A stretch of 6,541 nt of DNA. Source: a bacterium (GTDB lineage: Bacteria; Vulcanimicrobiota; Vulcanimicrobiia; Vulcanimicrobiales; Vulcanimicrobiaceae). Below the pieces are notes generated by a model. That model saw only the letters and a program-made list of their open reading frames with translations, was not told the origin of the DNA and made no database searches. A program made the position numbers and the translations under genes. Positions 1 through 5,936 of the stretch are shown here, piece after piece. Every line of letters starts with the position of its first letter. Positions within the stretch are counted from its first letter, which is position 1. The stretch covers positions 1 to 6,541 of the forward strand of contig JAKAPO010000140.1 in assembly GCA_021807065.1 (NCBI GenBank), written 5' to 3'.

Positions 1-1
1 A

Positions 2-334
2 AACGGCGGGGCCGTGATGCTGAGTACCTCGTCATCGCTGCCGGTCGTTCCCTTCGGTTTGCAGGGCACGCTGCTCGTCCCCATTACGAGGCAAGGTGGC
101 TATGCGGCAACCGCTGAGATCAGAGGGCTCTCGGGCGGCGGTTTCGGCGGCGCCTACGTCGGCGTGGGTGCCGGGATCGGCAATTTGTCGATCGGGCAGC
201 GGACCGTGCCGGTCGTTACGATCTTCGGCGGCAAGGGAATCGCGCCGAATACTGCTATTGAATTGCGCCTCTACCAAGGATTGCAAGAGGGAGGGACTAC
301 AGCCGGCTTCGTCGGCTTGCGCTTTAACCTTTGA
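2..334 (+). CDS. C-terminal part of an unrecognised glycine-rich, beta-strand-rich protein (5' truncated by window edge)
   Basis: The frame is open from the window edge to a TGA at 332-334, giving about 110 visible residues. A GTG at 14 and ATG at 17 lie in frame, but the frame continues upstream with no stop and no ribosome site is visible, so this is most likely the end of a longer gene. Short hydrophobic/polar alternating stretches are separated by Gly/Ser/Thr turns (for example GTLLVPI, GGAYVGVGAGIG, VVTIFGG, TAIELRLYQG), and the protein ends in TAGFVGLRFNL. This resembles the last strands of a beta-barrel or other beta-rich envelope protein, although barrels usually end in Phe rather than Leu. 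Codon third positions are mostly G or C, as in the neighbouring genes, which supports real coding. I recognise no family, and the outer-membrane placement is inference. The stop codon overlaps the left arm of the inverted repeat that follows. Confidence 0.55.
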   Translation, partial: NGGAVMLSTSSSLPVVPFGLQGTLLVPITRQGGYAATAEIRGLSGGGFGGAYVGVGAGIGNLSIGQRTVPVVTIFGGKGIAPNTAIELRLYQGLQEGGTTAGFVGLRFNL

Positions 335-382
335 GATTTCGTTCGTGACGTTGTCGCCTCGGTCGCTCCCGAACGAAATCTC
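333..382. repeat. Perfect 13-bp inverted repeat between the first gene and clpC
   Basis: GAGATTTCGTTCG at 333-345 is matched exactly by its reverse complement CGAACGAAATCTC at 370-382, with 24 bases between. The left arm begins inside the TGA stop codon of the upstream gene. As RNA it would form a strong hairpin. The bases after the right arm (TTCGGTTC) are only mildly U-rich, so a classic intrinsic terminator is doubtful. It lies 60 to 109 bp upstream of the clpC start and does not match the CIRCE, CtsR or HAIR heat-shock operators. It could be a terminator, an mRNA 3'-end protector or a regulator site. Confidence 0.75.
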
Positions 383-426
383 TTCGGTTCACCCCCGAGG
401 GCAACCAGGCGTCGGTCGTGAGAGTT

Positions 427-435
427 TGGTAGAAT
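427..435 (+). promoter_or_regulatory. Extended -10 promoter of clpC, predicted leaderless start
   Basis: TGGTAGAAT fits the extended -10 pattern TGnTAnnnT, with the hexamer TAGAAT at 430-435 (5 of 6 to TATAAT). Taking the A of the clpC ATG at 442 as +1 puts the hexamer at exactly -12 to -7. No good -35 box is seen 16 to 18 bp upstream, which is expected for extended -10 promoters. No Shine-Dalgarno sequence lies between the box and the ATG. The transcript therefore probably begins at or within a base or two of the start codon. Confidence 0.6.
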
Positions 436-441
436 AGCAGC

Positions 442-2934
442 ATGTCGATGTGGGAACCGTTTACCGAGCGCGCGAGACGCAGCATCGTGCTGGCGCAAGA
501 AGAGGCGCAGCGTCTCGGAAACAACTATATCGGAACCGAGCACATTCTCTTGGGCATCATCTCCGAAGGAGAGAGTCTTGCGGCGAAAGTGCTCGAGTCG
601 CTCGGCGTCAACCTGGCGAAGGTTCGTCAAGAGGTCGAGGCTATTGTCGGCCGCGGTGGGCAGACGGTGCAGCAGGAGATGGTGTTCACGCCGCGCGCCA
701 AGCGCGTCATCGAGTTGGCATTCGAAGAGGCACGCCAACTCAACCACAACTATATCGGCACCGAACATCTTCTGCTCGGCCTCATCCGCGAAGGCGAGGG
801 TGTCGCGGCTCGCGTGCTCACGAATCTCGGCGTCGATCCGGCGAAAGTGCGCGTGCAGACGACTTCGCTGCTCGGCGCCGAAGGACAGACTCCGGCGCCG
901 AAGGGCAAAGGCAAGACGCCGACGCTCGACGCATACGGACGCGATCTCACGCAACTCGCACGTGAAGGCAAGCTCGATCCCGTCATCGGGCGCAATCTCG
1001 AGATCGAGCGCGTCATTCAGATTCTCTCAAGGCGCACCAAGAACAATCCCGCGGTCATAGGCGAGCCGGGTGTCGGCAAGACCGCAATCGCCGAAGGATT
1101 GGCGCAGCGAGTCGTCAAGGGTGACATTCCCGAACCGCTTCGAGACAAGCGCGTTATCACGCTCGACCTTGCCGGACTCGTCGCGGGAACGAAGTATCGC
1201 GGCGAGTTCGAAGAGCGCATGAAGCGCGTCATGGATGAGATCCGGGGCGCCGCCGGCGAGATCATCCTGTTCATAGATGAGTTGCATACGCTCGTCGGCG
1301 CCGGTGCGGCCGAAGGTGCGATCGATGCCAGCAACATCATCAAGCCCGCGCTCGCGCGCGGCGAGTTGCAGTGCATCGGTGCAACCACGCTCAACGAGTT
1401 CCGCAAACACATCGAGAAAGACTCGGCGCTGGAGCGGCGGTTCCAGCCGGTGATGGTCGGCGAGCCGACGGTCGAAGAGACGATAGAGATCCTCAAGGGC
1501 CTGCGCGACCGGTACGAAGCGCACCACAAGGTGCAAATCACCGACGAGGCGCTGGCAGCCGCGGCACGGCTTGGCGATCGTTATATCACGGATCGTTTCC
1601 TCCCCGATAAAGCCGTCGATCTCGTCGACGAGGCAAGTTCGCGCGTTCGTCTGCAGGCGACCCTGCCGCCGCCGGAGATACGCGAACTCGACGCGCAGCT
1701 GCGCAAGATCGTCGCGGAAAAAGAGAGCGTGGTGAAGGGTCAGGAGTTCGAGAAAGCGGCCAACGTTCGCGAGCGTGAAGAGAAGTTGCGTTCCGAGCGC
1801 GCGCGCTTGGACCAGGAGTGGCGCGAGAAGCGGCAAGTCGGCGAGCGCGCCTTAAAGGTTACCGCGGAGAACATCGCCGAGATCGTCGCTTCGTGGACCA
1901 AAATCCCGGTCAGCCGGCTGGCGCAAGCGGAGACCGAGAAACTTCTCAACATGAAGGAAGAGTTGCACACGCGCGTCGTCGGCCAAGACGAAGCGATCGA
2001 AGTCATCACACGCGCGATTCGGCGTTCGCGTGCCGGACTCAAGAATCCGAACCGTCCGATCGGCTCGTTCATCTTCCTCGGCCCAACCGGAGTCGGCAAG
2101 ACCGAGGTCGCGCGTAGCGTCGCGGCGTTCTTGTTCGACGACGAGGAGTCGATGGTGCGCATCGACATGTCCGAATACATGGAGAAGTACGCCGTGAGCC
2201 GGCTCGTCGGGGCGCCACCCGGATACGTGGGCTACGAAGAAGGCGGACAGCTTACCGAGGCGGTGCGGCGCAAGCCCTACTCGGTCGTTCTCTTGGATGA
2301 GATCGAGAAGGCGCATCCGGACGTCTTCAATTTGCTCCTGCAAGTACTCGACGACGGGCATCTCACGGATTCTCAGGGCCGCCGCGTCGATTTTAAGAAC
2401 AGCGTCATCATCATGACCTCCAACATCGGCGCCATCGGGATGCAAACCACAAGCGACATTGGATTCCGCCCGCAGAGAGTTGGCGTCGAAGACGAGGCGC
2501 GCTCGTACGAGCGAATGAAGAACAAGATCCTCGAGGAAGTCAAGACGACGTTCCGGCCGGAGTTCCTCAACCGGGTCGACGAGGTCGTTGTCTTCCATCA
2601 GCTCACGCGCGAGCAGATCGAGCAGATCGTCGGCCTCGAGCTCGAAAAAGTCATCCGCGAGGTTCGCGCGCAAGACATGAGCCTCAAGGTCTCCGAGGCT
2701 GCTAAGAGCCTGCTGGCACGCAAAGGCTGGGATCCGCAGTTCGGCGCTCGCCCTCTGCGCCGAGCAATACAGCGCATGGTCGAGGACGAGATCGCCGAGG
2801 AGATGCTCAGAGGGAAGTTCCAAAGCGGCGATCACATCCTTGCCGACGTCGAGGGTGCCGAAGCCGAGAAGCTGGTGTTCTCTAAGATTCCGTCGCTCGA
2901 GGCGCCACCGCCACCGGAACCAGCGATACCCTGA
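442..2934 (+). CDS. clpC: ATP-dependent Clp protease ATP-binding subunit ClpC (Hsp100 AAA+ unfoldase)
   Basis: ClpC is a hexameric cytoplasmic unfoldase that threads substrates into ClpP. The 830-residue length is normal for ClpC. Two Clp-N repeats fill about 1-145, each with a GTEH motif (E33, E108). AAA module 1 has Walker A GEPGVGKT (207-214), Walker B ILFIDE (275-280), the pore motif KYRG (251-254) and arginines at 332-333 in the finger position. A short UVR-type middle domain (about 415-455, with E435-F436) rather than a long coiled coil separates ClpC from ClpB. AAA module 2 has Walker A GPTGVGKT (547-554), pore GYVG (594-597), Walker B VVLLDE (615-620) and sensor-2 GARPLRR (768-774). 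IGF at 673-675 is the expected ClpP-docking tripeptide. The tail is proline-rich. ATG 442 is preferred over ATG 448 because of the -10 spacing. The adaptor genes ctsR, mcsA, mcsB and the frequent neighbour radA are absent here. No catalytic residue appears to be missing. Confidence 0.98.
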   Translation: MSMWEPFTERARRSIVLAQEEAQRLGNNYIGTEHILLGIISEGESLAAKVLESLGVNLAKVRQEVEAIVGRGGQTVQQEMVFTPRAKRVIELAFEEARQLNHNYIGTEHLLLGLIREGEGVAARVLTNLGVDPAKVRVQTTSLLGAEGQTPAPKGKGKTPTLDAYGRDLTQLAREGKLDPVIGRNLEIERVIQILSRRTKNNPAVIGEPGVGKTAIAEGLAQRVVKGDIPEPLRDKRVITLDLAGLVAGTKYRGEFEERMKRVMDEIRGAAGEIILFIDELHTLVGAGAAEGAIDASNIIKPALARGELQCIGATTLNEFRKHIEKDSALERRFQPVMVGEPTVEETIEILKGLRDRYEAHHKVQITDEALAAAARLGDRYITDRFLPDKAVDLVDEASSRVRLQATLPPPEIRELDAQLRKIVAEKESVVKGQEFEKAANVREREEKLRSERARLDQEWREKRQVGERALKVTAENIAEIVASWTKIPVSRLAQAETEKLLNMKEELHTRVVGQDEAIEVITRAIRRSRAGLKNPNRPIGSFIFLGPTGVGKTEVARSVAAFLFDDEESMVRIDMSEYMEKYAVSRLVGAPPGYVGYEEGGQLTEAVRRKPYSVVLLDEIEKAHPDVFNLLLQVLDDGHLTDSQGRRVDFKNSVIIMTSNIGAIGMQTTSDIGFRPQRVGVEDEARSYERMKNKILEEVKTTFRPEFLNRVDEVVVFHQLTREQIEQIVGLELEKVIREVRAQDMSLKVSEAAKSLLARKGWDPQFGARPLRRAIQRMVEDEIAEEMLRGKFQSGDHILADVEGAEAEKLVFSKIPSLEAPPPPEPAIP

Positions 2935-2989
2935 GATATTTTTGATAAAAGTTTGAGCGACTGCGCCCGCCTTTGGCACAAGGAGCCCG

Positions 2990-3018
2990 TTGCCCGGGCG
3001 CTGCGGCCGGAGTATCTT
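2990..3018 (+). promoter_or_regulatory. Promoter of the WYL regulator gene (TTGCCC - 17 bp - TATCTT)
   Basis: A -35 hexamer TTGCCC (2990-2995, 4 of 6 to TTGACA) and a -10 hexamer TATCTT (3013-3018, 4 of 6 to TATAAT) are separated by exactly 17 bp. The predicted start lies at about 3024-3026, at or next to the ATG at 3026, so this gene also looks leaderless. The spacer contains the 8-bp palindrome GCCCGGGC (2992-2999), which overlaps the -35 box and could be an operator. The TTG that opens the longest possible reading frame is the first half of this -35 box. Confidence 0.5.
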
Positions 3019-3025
3019 CGAGGCG

Positions 3026-4006
3026 ATGGAACGCGCGACCGAACCCAAAGTCGTCCTGCTGGTCCGTCTGCTGAACGCGATCGACGAAGGGCGGCACTCC
3101 TTCGAGCAACTGAAAGACCGCATCGCCGAGGGTAACGGCCACAGGCCGAGCACGCGAAGCCTGCGTCGCTACCTCGCGGTGCTCGGTGCTGCGGAGTTTC
3201 CGTGGCATTTCGACCGCGCCTCAGGGACCTATCGTTTCGCCGACGGCTATAGCCTCAAGCGCATGCGGCTCTCCGAAGGGGAGCTCTTCGGCCTGGTCGC
3301 GCTGCGCTCGATCGCGCATTCGATCGGCGGCTCGATCGGCGCCTCGATCGGCAAGGTCACCTCTAAGCTTGTAGCGGGCAACGGCAACGGCCGCGCGCGC
3401 ACGAACGGTCACGTTCCCGTGGCGTTCCGTCTCTCGGAGATATCTCTGGACGAACGCGGAGAGAGGGCTTTCGGCGTGCTCTCTGCTGCGCACCGTGCAT
3501 CGCGCAGCGTACGCTTCACCTACGTGGACAAGGATGGGAAGCGGACGGTCCGGACGGCCGATCCCTACGGCTTCGTCGTAAGCTCTGGTCGCATCTACTT
3601 CGTCGCCTACGATCACGCGCGCAAAGACCGGCGGAGTTTCGCGATAGATGGCATCGCGGACGTCGAGACGCTCGGCCGCACGTTTGTGAAGCCGGAAGAT
3701 TTCGACATTGAGCAATGGGCGGCATCGTCGATCAGCGGCGTCTTGCACGGCGGACCACCGGCGGAAGTGCGCGTTCGCTTCGCGCCGAGAGTGGCGAAGG
3801 CTGCCGTTGCGGCGCGCGTCGTTGCTGAAGAGCAGGTACAACGGCACGACGACGGTTCCGCCGACATCGTCTTCCACGTCGACGACGTCAACGAGTTAGT
3901 CCGCTGGATTCTCGGATGGGGCGACCAAGCCGAAGTGCTCGATCCGCCCGACGTCCGCAAGCGCATCTCGACACTCGCCCGCTCAATCGCCGCTAAATAC
4001 CAGTAA
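3026..4006 (+). CDS. WYL-domain helix-turn-helix transcriptional regulator
   Basis: The product is 326 residues, typical of single-copy HTH-WYL-WCX regulators, which bind DNA and are controlled by a ligand sensed by the WYL domain. The N-terminal winged helix covers about 8-75 (recognition-helix region near RPSTRSLRRYLAVLG, 40-54). The WYL domain covers about 155-215, with ADPYGFVVSSGRIYFVAYD (178-196) and RRSFAIDGI (202-210) matching the usual DPYGL...WYLVAYD...R.F..DRI pattern, but the name triplet is IYF here. The WCX-like C-terminal domain covers about 245-326. A linker at about 95-110 carries an SI(G/A)x tetrapeptide repeat. ATG 3026 was chosen because it fits the promoter spacing and the family N-terminus. 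The alternative is TTG 2990, with AAGGAG at 2980-2985 four bases before it, adding 12 residues. The gene lies 91 bp after clpC on the same strand. Its target and ligand cannot be told from the sequence. Confidence 0.9.
   Translation: MERATEPKVVLLVRLLNAIDEGRHSFEQLKDRIAEGNGHRPSTRSLRRYLAVLGAAEFPWHFDRASGTYRFADGYSLKRMRLSEGELFGLVALRSIAHSIGGSIGASIGKVTSKLVAGNGNGRARTNGHVPVAFRLSEISLDERGERAFGVLSAAHRASRSVRFTYVDKDGKRTVRTADPYGFVVSSGRIYFVAYDHARKDRRSFAIDGIADVETLGRTFVKPEDFDIEQWAASSISGVLHGGPPAEVRVRFAPRVAKAAVAARVVAEEQVQRHDDGSADIVFHVDDVNELVRWILGWGDQAEVLDPPDVRKRISTLARSIAAKYQ
3309..3356 (+). repeat. Four-unit 12-bp tandem repeat inside the WYL regulator gene
   Basis: Units with a CGATCGGC core begin at 3321, 3333 and 3345, and a diverged unit (CGATCGCG) begins at 3309, all on a 12-bp period. 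They encode the tetrapeptides SIAH, SIGG, SIGA and SIGK in the linker between the DNA-binding and WYL domains. Because 12 is a multiple of three, gain or loss of a unit would keep the reading frame. Confidence 0.8.
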
Positions 4007-4027
4007 CCTCGGACGGAACGCCCGAGG
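4007..4027 (+). terminator. Hairpin directly after the WYL gene, possible terminator without U-tract
   Basis: CCTCGG (4007-4012) pairs perfectly with CCGAGG (4022-4027) across a 9-base loop, starting on the base after the TAA stop codon. The position suits a transcription end or mRNA 3'-end stabiliser. No run of T follows, so a standard intrinsic terminator is not established. Confidence 0.3.
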
Positions 4028-4313
4028 CTACTCGAGGAGCCGGCGACAAGGCTACGGGCGAAAAGCAAGACCGCGAAGACAGAGCCTCCGCGGTCTCGAC
4101 GTATTCGCTCACCGGCGCTCGCCCAGCCTGGCCCCCGGGTGGAAGACCCTACTGACGCCGCTTCCGGCGGTTCGGCCGGAACCTCATGCTCCGAAGCGAA
4201 GCTTCGATTCACGATGTTTTTTCGGCCGCGACTGATACGCTCGTCGCACTTCGTTTTACCGAAGTAAACGCATGGTAGCAGGTCGAATTGCGCTTTGCAA
4301 GGGAGCCGGCCGC

Positions 4314-4374
4314 GTACCCACAGGCTCTCCACAAAAACTTTTGGTTATGCACCGCATTCGGCGATTTATCCACG
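4314..4374 (+). promoter_or_regulatory. Cluster of four DnaA-box-like 9-mers in front of hutH
   Basis: Against the DnaA box TTATNCACA, TTATGCACC (4345-4353) and TTATCCACG (4366-4374) each match 8 of 9. CTCTCCACA (4325-4333) and GTACCCACA (4314-4322) each match 7 of 9. All four point the same way, and their starts are spaced 11, 20 and 21 bp, close to whole helical turns. A weak promoter-like pair, TTGGTT (4341-4346) and ATTTAT (4364-4369), 17 bp apart, overlaps the two better boxes. No dnaA or dnaN gene is present, so a control site is more likely than an origin. Chance is not excluded. Confidence 0.3.
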
Positions 4375-4378
4375 TTTC

Positions 4379-5923
4379 ATGACCGTCGCTTCTGCCGAGG
4401 TCGAACTCGACGGGCGCCACCTTGCGCTCGAAAAACTCGAAGCAATCGCGGACGGCGCGCGCGTTCGGCTGTCGGCGCAGGCGAAGGAACGGGTTTCGAA
4501 GGCTCGCGCGTTCGTCGAGCGGCAACTCTCTGCGGGTCAGCCGATCTACGGCGTTACGACGGGCTTCGGACGATTGGCGAACGTAGCCGTCGAACCCGCG
4601 GATGCAGAGAGATTGCAGTTGAATTTGGTACGAAGCCACGCCGCGGGAACCGGGCCGCCGCTCGAAGCGCGTGCAGTGCGCACGGCCGGGACGCTGCGGG
4701 TAAACTCGCTCGCAGCCGGTCACTCTGGCGTTCGACTCGAAACGCTCGCGCTGCTCGTCGATCTCTTGAACTGCGGCATCACCCCGCACGTGCCATCGCA
4801 GGGATCGGTCGGTGCAAGCGGCGATCTTGCTCCGCTCGCGCACATGACGCTCACGTTGATCGGCGAGGGTGAGGCCTGGTACAAAGGAGAGCGCATGCCC
4901 AGCGCTCGGGCGCTCGAGCGGGCAGGATTACAACCGATTAGGCTGAGTGCCAAGGAGGGTCTGGCCCTCGTCAACGGCACGCAAGTCATGACGGCAATCG
5001 CCGCCCTCGGCGTGCTTCGGGCGCAGCGGCTCGCGGCGGCCGCCGACGTTATCGGCGCGATGGCCCTTGAGGCGTTCCTCGGGACGGATCGCGTCTTCGA
5101 TCGCCGCATCAATGCTCTGCGCCCCCATGATGGACAGGCGCGGGTCGCCGAGAATCTGCGTGCTCTGCTTGAAGGATCGCAGATCGTCGAGTCGCATCGC
5201 GAATGTGGCCGCGTTCAAGATCCATACTCGTTCCGCTGCATTCCGGTGGTGCACGGTGCCGTGCGCGATGCGATCGCCTATGCGCGCCGCGTCGTCGAGA
5301 CGGAGATGAACTCCGTCACCGACAATCCTTTGATCTTTCCCGATGACGAAGAGATTCTCTCCGGCGGAAACTTTCACGGCGAACCGGTCGCACTGGCAGT
5401 CGATTTTCTCAAGATGGCGGTCGCTGAACTCGCGTCGATTTCCGAACGCAGGCTCTCTCTGCTGCTCAATGGTGAGGAGCGCGATCTGCCACTCTTCTTG
5501 ACCGGCAGATCCGGATTGCAATCAGGACTCATGATCGCACAGTACACGTCGGCGGCGCTCGTCAACGAGAACAAGAGCCTTGCATGGCCGTCGAGCGTCG
5601 ACTCGATCCCGACTTCGGCGGGGCAGGAGGATCACGTCAGCATGGGTATGACCTCGGCGAACATGCTGCCGCGCGTACTCGATAACGTCGAAGGGGCGCT
5701 GGCCTGCGAGCTGCTGGGCGCACTCGCCGCAACCGATTTCCGCCGGCCGCTACGCTCCGGCAAAGGCACGCAGGCCGCGTACGATGTCGCACGCGAACGT
5801 ATCGCGCCGCTCGCCGGCGATCGCGCTCCGGCTCCTGACATCGAAACGGCGCGGGGGCTCATCGGAAGCGACGTGCTGGTCCGCGCGGCGGCGGGGGCGC
5901 TGGAGCCGGTGACGCTCCGGTGA
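4379..5923 (+). CDS. hutH: Histidine ammonia-lyase (histidase)
   Basis: HutH removes ammonia from L-histidine to give trans-urocanate, the first step of histidine breakdown, using the self-formed MIO electrophile in a cytoplasmic tetramer. The 514-residue length matches the family. The MIO tripeptide A146-S147-G148 lies in GSVGASGDLAPLAH. Residues equivalent to known active-site positions of Pseudomonas HutH are present: Y57 in YGVTTGFG, H87 in LVRSHAAG, N199 in LVNGTQ, Y283 and R286 in VQDPYSFRC, and E417 in QEDHVSM. H87 and E417 favour histidase over phenylalanine or tyrosine lyase. Differences from well-known histidases include V290 for the usual Gln in RC.PQV, W402 for His in the ENK.LAHP segment, and G415 for Asn in SANQEDH. 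ATG 4379 was chosen because homologues start there. The upstream TTG at 4295 would add 28 unlike residues. No Shine-Dalgarno sequence is seen. No hutU, hutI or hutG lies in the window. Confidence 0.95.
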   Translation: MTVASAEVELDGRHLALEKLEAIADGARVRLSAQAKERVSKARAFVERQLSAGQPIYGVTTGFGRLANVAVEPADAERLQLNLVRSHAAGTGPPLEARAVRTAGTLRVNSLAAGHSGVRLETLALLVDLLNCGITPHVPSQGSVGASGDLAPLAHMTLTLIGEGEAWYKGERMPSARALERAGLQPIRLSAKEGLALVNGTQVMTAIAALGVLRAQRLAAAADVIGAMALEAFLGTDRVFDRRINALRPHDGQARVAENLRALLEGSQIVESHRECGRVQDPYSFRCIPVVHGAVRDAIAYARRVVETEMNSVTDNPLIFPDDEEILSGGNFHGEPVALAVDFLKMAVAELASISERRLSLLLNGEERDLPLFLTGRSGLQSGLMIAQYTSAALVNENKSLAWPSSVDSIPTSAGQEDHVSMGMTSANMLPRVLDNVEGALACELLGALAATDFRRPLRSGKGTQAAYDVARERIAPLAGDRAPAPDIETARGLIGSDVLVRAAAGALEPVTLR

Positions 5924-5936
5924 CGGGGCTCTCCTA

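Larger units (their letters stand above)
4007..4378 (+). other. 372-bp non-coding spacer between the WYL gene and hutH, dense in hairpins
   Basis: No convincing reading frame is present. Perfect stems occur in succession: 6 bp (4007-4012/4022-4027), 8 bp (AGACCGCG 4068-4075/4089-4096), 7 bp (TTCCGGC 4162-4168/4175-4181, 6-base loop), 6 bp with a GAA loop (4192-4197/4201-4206) and 6 bp (ACTTCG 4248-4253/4260-4265). A T6 run lies at 4217-4222, ten bases after the GAA-loop stem. A possible extended -10 motif, TGATACGCT, sits at 4233-4241. I do not recognise RNase P RNA, tmRNA, SRP RNA, 6S RNA or a known riboswitch. The 3' end of the spacer holds the DnaA-box-like cluster described separately. 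A structured RNA or a long hutH leader is possible but unproven. Confidence 0.45.

Noticed and set aside
271..954. 227-codon frame on the minus strand over the start of clpC
   Set aside because: It lies antisense to well-supported ClpC coding sequence and has Arg-rich shadow composition, with no recognisable motif.
1852..3153. 433-codon minus-strand frame
   Set aside because: Its length comes from the high GC of the clpC gene on the other strand. The protein is Leu/Arg/Asp-rich with no domain, and it overlaps catalytic AAA motifs encoded on the + strand.
3613..4332. 239-codon minus-strand frame through the spacer into the WYL gene
   Set aside because: Half is antisense to the WYL domain and the rest covers the hairpin-rich spacer. 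There is no ribosome site or recognisable protein feature.
4314..4374. Replication origin
   Set aside because: DnaA-like boxes are present, but there is no dnaA, dnaN or gyrB gene, no clear AT-rich unwinding region, and only two of the boxes are near-consensus.
4295..4378. 28-residue N-terminal extension of hutH from TTG 4295
   Set aside because: Homologues begin near M4379, the extension has no histidase similarity, and the DNA there is better explained as control sequence.
5906..5925. 9-bp direct repeat CCGGTGACG across the hutH stop codon
   Set aside because: It is short and in GC-rich sequence. It is likely chance, with no attachment-site or recombination context.
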